Of a stretch of DNA of 64,000 bases, positions 45,906-55,051 are shown in pieces (the stretch's first letter is position 1; each line of letters begins with the position of its first letter). Source of the stretch: CAKMZU01 sp965248335. Its GTDB lineage: Bacteria > Pseudomonadota > Gammaproteobacteria > Pseudomonadales > DT-91. Below the pieces are notes generated by a model that saw only the letters and a program-made list of their open reading frames with translations, was not told the DNA's origin and did not search any database. Location: positions 124,001-188,000 of the forward strand of contig CBDFIY010000003.1 of assembly GCA_965248335.1 (NCBI GenBank), written 5' to 3'. A program made the translations under genes and the position numbers.

Positions 45906-47036
45906 TTAATCATGTTTTCTATAGTTAGGTGTCAATGTGAGTTGAAGGTCATTGCCGACTTGTTTGAGCTGTTTTAATTCGAAGTTTATTTGTTGGGACA
46001 TACTATCAAAGGGGAGTTGCGCTAAAGGTTTTGCCTCACTTCCGAGGAGTGTAGGTGCAACAAAGCTTTTGATTTCATCAAGCAGCTGCTGCTGTAAGAA
46101 TGCGCCGAGCAACGTTGGGCCTGCTTCAAGCATCACTTGATTGCATTGATGTTTGGCAAGGTATTCGATGAGGGCGTTTAAATCCACTCGACCCTCTGTG
46201 TTGGGTAGTTGTATTGTCTCAATGCCTTGCTGGGTTAGTTGGTCGATTTTATTCGGCTGGCTATCAGCGAAGGCTATTAAGCATTCGCCTGTTTCGTGGA
46301 GAATGGCAGCATCTAATGGGGTGCGCAAATGGCTATCCACAATGACGCGAAGGGGTTGTCTGAGAGGGCCGTTTCCCACAGATAAGGAGTCATCGCGTAC
46401 CGTGAGCGAAGGATTGTCTGCCATAATGGTCGATATGCCGGTAATAATGGCACAACTGCTTGCACGCAATTGTTGAACACTGGCGCGTGCATGTTTACCT
46501 GTGATCCACTTGCTTTCGCCGCTCATCATGGCTGTTCGCCCATCAAGGCTGCTGGCTGTTTTAGCAAAAACCCAAGGCTTGCCTGTTTTCATGCGCTGAA
46601 AAAAGCCACGATTGAGAGCGTAAGCCTCTTCTTCGAGCAATGGTCCGGCTACTTGTATGCCGCGAGATTGAAGCAAAGTGATCCCACACCCTGCAACAGA
46701 TGGGTTGGGGTCCTGCATGGCATAGACAACCCGTTTTACGCCTGCGTGAATTAAAGCTTCTGCGCAAGGCGGCGTTTTTCCGTAGTGGCTGCAAGGTTCG
46801 AGGGTGACATAGCAGGTTGATTGGATAAGGTTAAGTTTTTGCTGCCTAGCAGCATGAAGTGCGTTGATTTCTGCATGGGCTTCACCTGCTCTCTTATGGA
46901 AGCCTTCGGCTATTTTCTTTCCATCGGTGATGACGCAGCCAACGCAGGGATTGGGTGTTGTGCTGTATTGCCCTTTTTTTGCAAGCTGGATGGCGCGTGC
47001 CATGAGTTTATGGTCAGTAACAGAAAAGGTTGTCAT
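45906..47036 (-). CDS. ribD: Bifunctional riboflavin deaminase/reductase
   Basis: This 376-residue enzyme performs two riboflavin steps. The deaminase domain (1-150) has the zinc site HAEINALHAAR and EPCSHYGKTPPCAEALI. The reductase domain (about 155-370) has VFAKTASSLDGRTAM, SKWITGKHARASVQQLRA and MLEAGPTLLGAFLQ. It follows nrdR after 9 bp. There is a 137-bp gap to ribBA where ribE normally lies; I see no gene or FMN-riboswitch-like motif there. Confidence 0.96.
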   Translation of the reverse strand: MTTFSVTDHKLMARAIQLAKKGQYSTTPNPCVGCVITDGKKIAEGFHKRAGEAHAEINALHAARQQKLNLIQSTCYVTLEPCSHYGKTPPCAEALIHAGVKRVVYAMQDPNPSVAGCGITLLQSRGIQVAGPLLEEEAYALNRGFFQRMKTGKPWVFAKTASSLDGRTAMMSGESKWITGKHARASVQQLRASSCAIITGISTIMADNPSLTVRDDSLSVGNGPLRQPLRVIVDSHLRTPLDAAILHETGECLIAFADSQPNKIDQLTQQGIETIQLPNTEGRVDLNALIEYLAKHQCNQVMLEAGPTLLGAFLQQQLLDEIKSFVAPTLLGSEAKPLAQLPFDSMSQQINFELKQLKQVGNDLQLTLTPNYRKHD

Positions 47037-47045
47037 GAGGTGGGG

Positions 47046-47507
47046 CTAGTCATCGTTTGTTGTGGCAAGTTTGTCGATTTCTGCACGAAATTCATCGAGA
47101 TCTTGAAAGCTTCTGTACACGGAGGCAAAGCGAACATAAGCGACCTGATCAAGATTTTTTAGGTGGCCCATGACGGCTTCACCGACTAATGTGGAATCAA
47201 CTTCGCGCTCGCCGAGTGCGCGCAGAGATTGTTTCACGTGGTTGATCGAGGCTTCGATTTGCTCAACGCTGACAGGACGTTTTTCGAGCGCACGAAGAAT
47301 GCCTGCACGTAGCTTTTCTTCATTAAACGGCTCTCTGATGCCGGTTTGTTTGATCACTTTGGGCATGAGAAGCTCGGCTGTCTCATAGGTAGTAAAGCGC
47401 TCGGCACATTCAGCACATTCCCTTCGCCGCCGCACTTGGCTGCCTTCGGCAACAAGGCGGGAGTCGATCACACGGGTGTCGAGTGTCTGGCAAAAAGGGC
47501 AATGCAT
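47046..47507 (-). CDS. nrdR: Transcriptional repressor NrdR
   Basis: This 153-residue repressor of ribonucleotide reductase genes has the zinc ribbon MHCPFCQTLDTRVIDSR ... RRRECAECAERF and an ATP-cone domain (VIKQTGIREPFNEEKLRAGI). It binds NrdR boxes upstream of nrd operons in response to dATP/ATP. It lies between glyA and ribD as in many gammaproteobacteria. Confidence 0.97.
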   Translation of the reverse strand: MHCPFCQTLDTRVIDSRLVAEGSQVRRRRECAECAERFTTYETAELLMPKVIKQTGIREPFNEEKLRAGILRALEKRPVSVEQIEASINHVKQSLRALGEREVDSTLVGEAVMGHLKNLDQVAYVRFASVYRSFQDLDEFRAEIDKLATTNDD

Positions 47508-47530
47508 AATGCGTCCTTGAGAGCTAAGCG

Positions 47531-48787
47531 TTAGCTTTTATACACGGGGAAATTTTTACAAAGTGCGTCGACTTTGTTTCTTATATCGTTGCTGACGGCT
47601 TCATTGTTTATATCATCAAGGATGTCGCAAATCCAGCCAGCTAATTGTTTACACTCACCTTCTTGAAAGCCCCTTGTGGTGATAGCCGGTGTGCCGATAC
47701 GTAGTCCACTGGTAACAAAAGGCGATTGAGGATCATTAGGTACCATGTTCTTGTTAACGGTGATGTGCGCGCGATCAAGCGCTGCATCCGCATCTTTACC
47801 TGTTATACCTTGGCGAATAAGGCTCAATAAGAATAAATGATCTTCCGTGCCGTTGGATACGACTTCATAGCCGCGTTCAATGATGATTTCTGCCATGGCT
47901 TTTGCATTTTTTATCACTTGTTGCTGGTAAATTTTGAACTCATCAGACATCGCCTCTTTGAAGCAAATCGCTTTTGCAGCGATGACATGTACAAGTGGTC
48001 CGCCTTGGCCGCCGGGAAATACAGCAGAGTTGAACTTTTTCTCAAGTCCAGGATTTGCTTTTGCTAAAATCAAGCCGCCGCGAGGGCCACGTAGGGTTTT
48101 GTGGGTGGTCGTCGTAACAACATCAGCAAAAGGAACGGGGTTAGGATAGGCACCTGCTGCAATGAGTCCGGCTACGTGTGCCATATCGACCATAAAGTAG
48201 GCATTAACTTTATCCGCAATCTCACGGAATCTTGCCCAGTCAACAACGAGTGAGTATGCAGAAAAGCCTGCAATGATCATCTTGGGTTTATGTTCGAGAG
48301 CAAGTGCTTCGACTTGTTCGTAGTCGATTTCACCTGTTTCAGGGTTTAGCCCGTATTGAACGGCGTTATATATTTTCCCCGAAAAGCTTGGTTTCGCGCC
48401 GTGCGTTAAATGGCCGCCGTCAGCAAGGCTCATGCCAAGAACGGTATCGCCAGGATTTAATAACGCCATAAAAACAGCTGAATTTGCCTGAGAGCCTGAA
48501 TGCGGCTGAACATTCGCATAATCTGCACCAAATAATTGACAAGCACGGTCGATGGCAAGCTGTTCTACGATATCCGCGTTTTCGCACCCGCCATAATAAC
48601 GTTTGCCTGGGTAGCCTTCGGCGTATTTGTTTGTCAGTATTGAGCCTTGGGCCTCCATCACGCGCGGGCTTGTATAGTTCTCGGAGGCAATAAGCTGGAT
48701 GTGTTCTTCTTGGCGATGTTTTTCGGCTTCAATAGCCTCAAATATATCTTTATCAAAAGCTTCAATAGTCATCTGAGAATGAAACAT
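47531..48787 (-). CDS. glyA: Serine hydroxymethyltransferase
   Basis: This PLP enzyme of 418 residues converts serine and tetrahydrofolate to glycine and methylene-THF. It shows HIQLIASENYTSPRVMEAQG, YPGKRYYGGCENAD, VDMAHVAGLIAAG and VVTTTTHKTLRGPRGG with the PLP lysine. The frame is open further upstream to 48859, but the ATG at 48787 (MFHSQMTIEAFDKD) is preceded by GGAG 6 bases upstream and matches the family start. It is 23 bp before nrdR. Confidence 0.97.
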   Translation of the reverse strand: MFHSQMTIEAFDKDIFEAIEAEKHRQEEHIQLIASENYTSPRVMEAQGSILTNKYAEGYPGKRYYGGCENADIVEQLAIDRACQLFGADYANVQPHSGSQANSAVFMALLNPGDTVLGMSLADGGHLTHGAKPSFSGKIYNAVQYGLNPETGEIDYEQVEALALEHKPKMIIAGFSAYSLVVDWARFREIADKVNAYFMVDMAHVAGLIAAGAYPNPVPFADVVTTTTHKTLRGPRGGLILAKANPGLEKKFNSAVFPGGQGGPLVHVIAAKAICFKEAMSDEFKIYQQQVIKNAKAMAEIIIERGYEVVSNGTEDHLFLLSLIRQGITGKDADAALDRAHITVNKNMVPNDPQSPFVTSGLRIGTPAITTRGFQEGECKQLAGWICDILDDINNEAVSNDIRNKVDALCKNFPVYKS

Positions 48788-48861
48788 AAAAGGCTCCAGC
48801 ATAGGTATCAGTGGTCTAGGAAAGCACGCTATTTTACATTTTTTTAACTTGAATGGCACGC

Positions 48862-50577
48862 TTACTCTACTGAGTTTTCAATGAAATCGGTTTCTTCTGA
48901 AAATTTATCAGGCCAGATATGCACGTTGGTGGTTAGCGTAATGTGTTTAAATTTCACTTCGACAAATTGGGCGGTGAACCCTGTGGTGTAAGGTATAGGA
49001 GGAATAGTAATTAAGGCATGCGTGTTTTCGGCTGCTTTTTGGGTGAGATCTTGAGGGGTATACTTAATCCCTTGAGAAAGCCGGAAGTCGCGCCTTGATG
49101 GCAGGGCTATCGCGCTATGTTTTTGATCAGTTCGCTTAAAAATCATACTACAAAGCAGATGGCTGATTGTATTTCAATCAGTTTATGGGTATGAATTAGC
49201 CCGCTACTGAAAAACTACACTTCTCTTTTGTATTCAAATTACAAAAGAGTGTTAATTTAGAAACCAACACTAAATTATTAGCGGGTTTAGATTAAAAAAT
49301 AAACATTTTGTTTGATTGTCGCCGATCTTGTTAATATCGTAGTGCGATTGCCCTGGCCTTGATGGGTTGTGGGCTCGCCAAAGGGTGATTTTTTTGGCAG
49401 GCTGGTCGAATGCGACATGCGAAAGCTGGTCATTGAAAAAGGATTCACTGATTTTAGGAATAGCTTTTTGCCGGATAAAGGTAGAGTAAAAATCTTTGAG
49501 TGCGAATAGATATTGCGTACCACTCAGTCTATGCCCTTGGTTTGGTAATACACGCACGTAGTTTTCGCCCGGCATTGTTTTAAAGAGCTGGTTTTGGCAG
49601 TCTGGCGTGTAAAAATCATCGCCGGACGTTCTTATTAGGTATTTTGGCAGAGTAAAACGTTGCTGGTAACGGGGGTGATTGATATAGCCATATGGGTCTG
49701 TCATAGACATCAGTTTTTTAAATGGCGAAGAGCCTAAGTACTCCGGGATTTGCGCGTTAACATAATCTTTAAAAGCATCTGGCCAGTACTGAATACTTTT
49801 TTTGATGAATTTGGCTGTGTTTTCAACATCAAGGATTTCATTGACTGCAGTGACTAATGCCACAATGCGCTTATCCTCAAGCAGCGTTAACCAGCTTGAC
49901 CATCCGCGCTTTGAAATGCCAGTTAAAACATAGTGTGTCGGGGCTTCAAAGCCGATTTTTTCGGCAGCACTGACGACGGCGTCAAGGGCGATGCTCGTTG
50001 CTTTTGCCATCGGAAAAAGAAGCGGGTAAGTCGGGCTATTTGGGTGTTCCATAAACTGCCGCCAATTGTGAGCGAGTAAATCATCTTCTTTGCGATCAAC
50101 GCCATCATCAAGGCGCAAGTATTGGTTGGGTATATCTTTGAGTTCGACGATGATTGAGTGTGTTTGCCTTGCCAGGTATGCATAAAAAAGGAAAAGGTAT
50201 TTGTTGTCGTAAGGATCTTTTTCTTCGGTATCGATGGGTTGGTTAATACCGCCGTTGACAAGCATGAGCCCTTCTTGATGAAGCATTTTTTCAGGTACAT
50301 AGATAGAGAGTCGGTGATGCCAGGTTGTATTCTTGGGCCAATTGATCGATTTGAAGATAAAGTCATAACGTGTAACGCCTAAATATTGTGTTATATCTGT
50401 GAGCTGTATGCTTGGCTTGCCTGTATCTAGGTGGAAGTAATAAGAAAGGTCGGGGGGTTCGTGGGTGTGGCTCAGCAGAGGAACCAATAAAAAAGCGAAT
50501 GCTAATTGGCTTGAACGCACAAATAATTTATTAAATAGCACAGAAGATACCGAACTAAAAAATATTAGAGGCCCCAT
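48862..50577 (-). pseudogene. PqaA-like (PhoPQ-activated pathogenicity-related) hydrolase, split by a MITE
   Basis: The 5' part (50577-49366) encodes an exported alpha/beta-hydrolase-like protein with YDFIFKSINWPKNTTWHHRL, GLMLVNGG, HYVLTGISKRGWSSWLTLL (nucleophile region G-x-S-x-x-G), RTSGDDFYTPD and LPNQGHRL. The 3' part (49101-48862) continues RRDFRLSQGIKYTPQDL. A 254-bp MITE lies between them with the 10-bp duplication GCCTTGATGG. Removing it and one duplication gives 1452 bp, exactly 484 codons, and rebuilds the family segment AHNPSRRDFR. The current frame reads into the element and ends 32 codons later, so the last 80 residues are lost. The function of this family is not known, though it is linked to virulence regulation in Salmonella. 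Confidence 0.88.
49102..49355. mobile_element. 254-bp MITE, copy 2
   Basis: By eye this is identical, base for base, to the element at 30532-30785, and it lies in the same orientation. It is flanked by the perfect 10-bp duplication GCCTTGATGG (49092-49101 and 49356-49365). It interrupts the PqaA-like gene. Confidence 0.93.
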
Positions 50578-50732
50578 TTTCGTAAATGTTCACCCCATAT
50601 CCAATTTTCAAGGCTGATCTTATAGCACCTGTTACGCTGTTATATGAATTTATCGGAGATCGTCATCTGGAGCACGCTGGCGGTTGAAAAGTGGTATGAT
50701 AAGGTCTGAATGATTATGAGGTACAGGCCATC

Positions 50733-51386
50733 ATGGCATTAGCAATTTTTGATTTGGATGAGACTTTGTTAGCAGGCGATAGTGATCAAAGTTTTGGTCA
50801 GTTTATTGTCGACAAAGGTATTGTTGATAGCCATAGTTATGCGTTAGAAAATGACCGTTTCCATGAGCATTATCAGCAAGGGGTATTAGACATTGATGCA
50901 TATTTGCGGTTTTGCTTGAAAGTGTTGGGAGACCACTCTGTTGAGCAACTCCACTTATGGCGTGAAGAATTTATTGATACGATCATTAAGCCGATTGTCT
51001 TGCCGAAAGGGCTAAAAAAAATTGCTGAACATCGAGCAAAAGGTGATTTTATTCTCATCATTACAGCGACCAATCGTTTTGTAACAGGGCCCATTGCTGA
51101 GATGTTAAAAGTTGATCACTTATTGGCGACAAATGTTGAAATAAGGGATGGTCAATACACGGGGTTACCGGTAGGCGTACCTTGTTTTAAGGAAGGGAAA
51201 ATAACTAACCTGAACAGTTGGCTGGAGGCAACCAGTCAAGATATGGCAGGCAGTTATTTTTATAGCGATTCGCGCAATGATATTCCTTTGCTAGAGCGTG
51301 TGGACAACCCTGTTGTTGTTGACCCTGATGATGTGCTTCGCAAGCACGCTGAAACGAGTGGATGGCCGATCACCAGTTTTCGTTAA
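50733..51386 (+). CDS. HAD-family phosphatase (SerB-like, subfamily IB)
   Basis: This 217-residue protein has the HAD motifs: FDLDETLLAGDSDQ (motif I, nucleophile Asp), ITATNRFVTGPIA (motif II Thr), KEGKITNL (motif III Lys) and YSDSRNDIPLLE (motif IV acidic pair). It belongs to the IB subfamily of phosphoserine-phosphatase-like enzymes that includes CicA; the substrate is not known. A GAGG lies before the start. It is followed 45 bp later by ilvA on the same strand and may share its transcript. Confidence 0.88.
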   Translation: MALAIFDLDETLLAGDSDQSFGQFIVDKGIVDSHSYALENDRFHEHYQQGVLDIDAYLRFCLKVLGDHSVEQLHLWREEFIDTIIKPIVLPKGLKKIAEHRAKGDFILIITATNRFVTGPIAEMLKVDHLLATNVEIRDGQYTGLPVGVPCFKEGKITNLNSWLEATSQDMAGSYFYSDSRNDIPLLERVDNPVVVDPDDVLRKHAETSGWPITSFR

Positions 51387-51431
51387 ATTGAGTGTTTACA
51401 TATTATTTACTTTTACTGATGAGTCAAAAGT

Positions 51432-52946
51432 ATGACCGAGTCTATGATCAAATCTATTCTTTCAGCCAATGTTTATGAAGCAGCGATAGAAACGCCCTTG
51501 CAGGAAGCGCGATTTTTGTCAAAGCGGCTATCCAACAAGATTTTGATAAAGCGAGAAGATTTGCAGCCTGTTTACTCCTTTAAAATTCGCGGTGCTTTCA
51601 ATAAGATGCGGCAATTAACACCCGATCAGTTAGCGCAGGGGGTGGTAGCTGCCTCGGCGGGTAATCATGCGCAGGGCGTTGCCTATTCAGCTAGACAGCT
51701 GGGTTGTAAGGCGACTATCGTGATGCCAGAAACAACACCGTCAACCAAGGTGAGTGGCGTGAGGGCGTTGGGTGGGAAAGTTGTATTGCATGGTGATACC
51801 TTTGACGAGGCATCTCAGTATGCGCAGAAGCTTATAGAGGAAGAAGGGATGATTTATATCCCGCCTTATGATGATCATGACGTTATCGCGGGTCAGGGAA
51901 CCATAGGCATTGAAATACTTAAACAGTATACAGACAATATTGATATTGTTTTTCTGCCTGTGGGCGGAGGTGGGTTGGCTGCGGGTGTATCGAGCTACTT
52001 AAAATATGTTCGTCCTGATATAAAAATTGTGGCGGTAGAGCCAGAAGACGCTGCCTGTTTGCAGTTGGCTTTGAAGGATCAAAGGCGAAGTACCTTAAAA
52101 GAAGTGGGTTTATTTGTCGATGGTGCAGCAGTCGCACAAATCGGGAAAAAGACTTTTGATATTCTACGGGAAACGGTTGATGACATTGTGACAGCAACCA
52201 CCGATCAAATTTGTGATGCCATCAAGGATATTTTTGAAGATACACGGTCAATTGCAGAGCCAGCCGGCGCATTGGCACTAGCTGGGCTGAAGAACTATAT
52301 CAAACAATATGATATCAGTGGTCAAACACTCGTTGTGATTGAAAGTGGAGCAAATACCAACTTTGACCGCTTGCGTTATATTTGTGAGAGAAGTCAAGTA
52401 GGTGAAAAGCGCGAAGCTATCTTTAGTGTCAAAATTCCAGAAGAGGCAGGCAGCTTCAAGAAATTGTGTACTTCGATAGGTAAGCGCAATATTTCTGAAT
52501 TCAATTACCGCTATACAGACACGAATGAAGCACAAATATTTTTAGGGTTACAGGTAAAAGACTCTAGCGAAAGATTGCAAGTTGCGCAGAGGCTCCAGAA
52601 AGCCAATTATACAGTGGATGATCTAAGCGATAATGATATGGCCAAAGATCATGTGCGGCATATGGTAGGTGGTCATAGTGGCTTAACGATTAACGAGCAG
52701 GTTTATTCGTTTGAGTTTCCAGAGAGGCCTGGCGCATTAATGAACTTCCTCAACAAGCTGGGTAATAACTGGAATATTACGATGTTCCATTACCGCAATC
52801 ATGGCTCGGCATGGGGGCGTGTACTTGCGGGTATTCAGGTAGAGAAAGGGGAGAAAAGAGCCGTGAAGTCTTTGCTGGATGATTTAGGCTACCCCTATAA
52901 AGAAGAAATGGATAATCCTGCTTATCAGGATTTTTTGAGGGGTTAG
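51432..52946 (+). CDS. ilvA: Threonine ammonia-lyase, biosynthetic
   Basis: This 504-residue enzyme deaminates threonine to 2-oxobutanoate, the first step of isoleucine synthesis. The PLP fold has PVYSFKIRGAFNKMRQL (PLP Lys), AASAGNHAQGVAYSAR and LPVGGGGLAAGVSSYL. Two C-terminal ACT-like regulatory domains follow (EAIFSVKIPEEAGSFKKLC and VYSFEFPERPGALMNFLNKL), so feedback control by isoleucine/valine is expected. The length is that of IlvA rather than the short catabolic TdcB. Confidence 0.96.
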   Translation: MTESMIKSILSANVYEAAIETPLQEARFLSKRLSNKILIKREDLQPVYSFKIRGAFNKMRQLTPDQLAQGVVAASAGNHAQGVAYSARQLGCKATIVMPETTPSTKVSGVRALGGKVVLHGDTFDEASQYAQKLIEEEGMIYIPPYDDHDVIAGQGTIGIEILKQYTDNIDIVFLPVGGGGLAAGVSSYLKYVRPDIKIVAVEPEDAACLQLALKDQRRSTLKEVGLFVDGAAVAQIGKKTFDILRETVDDIVTATTDQICDAIKDIFEDTRSIAEPAGALALAGLKNYIKQYDISGQTLVVIESGANTNFDRLRYICERSQVGEKREAIFSVKIPEEAGSFKKLCTSIGKRNISEFNYRYTDTNEAQIFLGLQVKDSSERLQVAQRLQKANYTVDDLSDNDMAKDHVRHMVGGHSGLTINEQVYSFEFPERPGALMNFLNKLGNNWNITMFHYRNHGSAWGRVLAGIQVEKGEKRAVKSLLDDLGYPYKEEMDNPAYQDFLRG

Positions 52947-52968
52947 TATTGGAATTCCGTGTAGCCTC

Positions 52969-53001
52969 AAGATAAAACTCGCTAAGCATGACTTGGCGAG
53001 T
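52969..53001 (-). terminator. Terminator after fau
   Basis: A 10-bp stem ACTCGCCAAG / CTTAGCGAGT (one G-T pair, 5-nt loop) read on the minus strand is followed by TTTTATCTT. It lies 25 bp after the fau stop codon and is also past the end of ilvA on the other strand. Confidence 0.7.
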
Positions 53002-53025
53002 GTAAGTGATGGTCGAGGTAAAGTT

Positions 53026-53613
53026 CTACTTCGTTATCAAGGTAGCCTTATCCGTGACGACCATGTTCACAGTAACATCCCACGCATCAGTAGGAATATG
53101 ACCGGCTTGCTGAAAGTTGTGCGCGACGCCAATCAAGAGTGGTTGGCGGGTGAAAATTCTTTGGCGCTTAAAGGAGAGTACCTTGTCATAGAAGCCACCA
53201 CCCATACCGAGCCGGTTACTCTGGTCGTCAAAGGCAACGAGAGGCATCAAAATGACATCTAGCTTTCTGATGTCGCGCGTTTTTCCCCGGCTCACTTCTT
53301 TGATGCCGAAGTGATTTGTAAATAAGCCATTTCGGCCACTGAAGCGATTGAATCTCATCGGTTTTCGTGGGTGTTTAGTGATTTTGGGAATGTAAAATGC
53401 TTTATTTCTGTGGTGAGCATTGTAAAAAACATCTAATGATATTTCACCATCAGAGGCAAGGTATATACCGATGTGTTGGGCTTTTTTGATGATGGGAAGT
53501 GATGAAAGCTGTTTTGCCAAGCCTATTGCTGCATGGTGTTGCTGCGTGGCATTGAGTGATCGGCGTTGCTTTCTATGTTGTGCTCTAAGCGTTTTTTTTG
53601 TAGGCATAGGCAA
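53026..53613 (-). CDS. fau: 5-formyltetrahydrofolate cyclo-ligase
   Basis: This 195-residue enzyme (also ygfA) returns 5-formyl-THF to methenyl-THF. Motifs include RAQHRKQRRSLNATQQ, ASDGEISLD, VILMPLVAFDDQSNRLGMGG (substrate/Mg-ATP region) and YDKVLSF. The gene begins 7 bp after the 6S RNA end, as in E. coli where ssrS and this gene are co-transcribed and linked to persistence and stationary phase. Confidence 0.95.
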   Translation of the reverse strand: MPMPTKKTLRAQHRKQRRSLNATQQHHAAIGLAKQLSSLPIIKKAQHIGIYLASDGEISLDVFYNAHHRNKAFYIPKITKHPRKPMRFNRFSGRNGLFTNHFGIKEVSRGKTRDIRKLDVILMPLVAFDDQSNRLGMGGGFYDKVLSFKRQRIFTRQPLLIGVAHNFQQAGHIPTDAWDVTVNMVVTDKATLITK

Positions 53614-53619
53614 GAAATA

Positions 53620-53805
53620 AGAGGGTTTCCCGAGTTATCGCTACAGGGGTTAACCTGAACCCGACGGTTCAAGTCGGTGGTCATGCGGAGGAATAAGGCT
53701 TTCCGTCAAGCGGACATGCACAACATCCTACGACAAAACCCCCTGCGGTTTTACTTATCGGCTCGAGGATATGCCCTGAAAGCGCATAACCCAGCAAACC
53801 CTATA
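53620..53805 (-). ncRNA. ssrS: 6S RNA
   Basis: Between zapA and fau the minus strand holds the 6S RNA signature: CTCGAGCCGATAAGT on the 5' side, GAAAGCCTTATTC, then CTTGAACCGTCGGGTTCA and CCCCTGTAG on the 3' side, matching the order of the E. coli RNA (CCUGAGCCGAU, GAAGCCUUA, CUUGAACCAAGGGUUCA). The ends pair through GGGTTT / AAACCC, giving about 186 nt. 6S RNA mimics an open promoter and binds sigma-70 RNA polymerase in stationary phase. Ends are estimated from the closing stem. Confidence 0.92.
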
Positions 53806-53878
53806 GAAAATAGTAACGTAAATGTGGGGAAATCGCCACTGACTTTTTGTGCTAAATAGTTTTTTAAGAAGCGTTGGT

Positions 53879-54196
53879 TTATATGTGGTCAGGGTTGAAA
53901 TGGATCAAGGCAGAATGCAATTTTTTATTTAGAAGCTCTAAACGCTTTTCTTGGTCTGATAACTGTTTTTCATCGACTGTTTTTTCGGAGATGAGTTCAT
54001 GGCTGAGATTGAGTGCCGTCATGATGGCAATGCGTTCAAGGCCAATTACCTTGCCTGTATCACGGATTTTACGCATTTGCTGGTCGAGGTGTCTTGCCGC
54101 GAGTTTCAATTCCGGTAGCTGTTCTTCTGTGCAGGCGATCTGGTACTCTTTGCCAAGTAAATATATCTGAGCGGTACTCGTCGAATTGACACTCAC
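53879..54196 (-). CDS. zapA: Cell-division protein ZapA
   Basis: This 105-residue protein binds and bundles FtsZ at the division ring. It has the N-terminal globular part with IYLLGKEYQIACTEEQLPEL, then AARHLDQQMRKIRDTGKVIG and the long coiled coil LNLSHELISEK ... EKRLELLNKKL. It overlaps the small upstream coiled-coil gene by 4 bases and is followed by the 6S RNA, the conserved order. Confidence 0.95.
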   Translation of the reverse strand: MSVNSTSTAQIYLLGKEYQIACTEEQLPELKLAARHLDQQMRKIRDTGKVIGLERIAIMTALNLSHELISEKTVDEKQLSDQEKRLELLNKKLHSALIHFNPDHI

Positions 54197-54402
54197 GCAT
54201 TGTTCTCCAGAGCTTTTAATCGATTGATCATATTTGTGATTTTTCCGGCAGCCGTATCGTTTCGATGGCTAAGCTCTTTTTTTTCTTGGATATGAAGGTG
54301 CTCTTGCTGCTTTAGTGCTTTATTTTCAGTCGATAATTCATTACACCTTTGAATCAGTGTGTCGATATGACGCTCAAGTGTCTCAATAGTTTGCTTGTCC
54401 AT
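54193..54402 (-). CDS. Small coiled-coil protein of the zapA-linked (TIGR02449) family
   Basis: This 69-residue protein is almost all coiled coil, TLERHIDTLIQRCNELSTEN and KALKQQEHLHIQEKKELSHR, ending in ITNMINRLKALE. Such short proteins are regularly encoded just before zapA in gammaproteobacteria and resemble ZapB; a role in division is inferred. It overlaps zapA by 4 bases. Confidence 0.85.
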   Translation of the reverse strand: MDKQTIETLERHIDTLIQRCNELSTENKALKQQEHLHIQEKKELSHRNDTAAGKITNMINRLKALENNA

Positions 54403-54913
54403 AAAAAATCACCAACAATATATTTTATTAATATAGTGTTCTTAGCGGAGTGGGTCAATGCTCGGTCAAGGGACTTTAATTATTCAGAGAAGAGATTTTT
54501 GCCCACTGGTTAGTCCGGTAGAGGGAGGTTAGAGGGGTGGTATATATAATCTCTTTAGGGGATATGAGAAAGAATCAGGTATTTTGATGGGGTTGAAGCC
54601 TTTAAAATTTTATGATTTTATCTTCTTCCAAGCACTTCGGCGTTCGATTGAAGTTTGCGTCAGGCGGCTATCTACGGGATATGTTTTTGTCTACTTATTA
54701 AGGGGGTAGGTGACGTCATTAAAACGACAATAGGGAGGCGAGTTTATTTTGTGGCTGGTGCCGATAAACAGCCATAGAGGCCGCTACGAAACTTTTATTC
54801 AATGTAAAATATTTTCTTAAAAAATCTCTAATGGGGTGTCACTAGTGTTGGCATCATCCTATTGGGTAGATGACATGCCCTCTCAGGCATGCATTTCAGT
54901 TGGTATGTTGCTA
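54403..54913. other. Long intergenic region without a supported gene
   Basis: These 511 bp, upstream of the zapA unit, contain the promoter of that unit. A 40-codon frame at 54587-54709 (plus) is possible but has no signal or homology I recognise. A small hairpin lies near 54874-54890 (ATGCC...GGCAT). Nothing else is seen. Confidence 0.5.
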
Positions 54914-55041
54914 TATACCCATCACACTTGAAGATGCAAGGGCGTTGGCCGCGCTCGCTCACCCCAATCACTTACTGATTGTAAGCTCATGGGGATTCGC
55001 TCGTTTTCCGCCTTCTTGCATCTCCAATTCCGATGAGTATA
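54914..55041. repeat. 128-bp palindromic intergenic repeat, copy B
   Basis: Same length and largely the same sequence as the repeat at 12783-12910, with a handful of changes (for example GTTGGCC for GTTGCCC and the right end GAGTATA for GGGTATA). It lies just beyond the 3' end of the His-rich peptide gene. Confidence 0.8.
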
Positions 55042-55051
55042 GGTTTCAGTG

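Noticed and set aside
48862..49146. Separate 94-residue gene downstream of glyA
   Set aside because: Its first residues are encoded by the MITE, and the rest is the C-terminal end of the PqaA-like gene.
53677..53859. 60-codon plus-strand frame between fau and zapA
   Set aside because: It overlaps the 6S RNA, which explains the sequence better.
54587..54709. 40-codon frame in the intergenic region upstream of the zapA unit
   Set aside because: No signal peptide, motif or clear ribosome site; length is within chance expectation.
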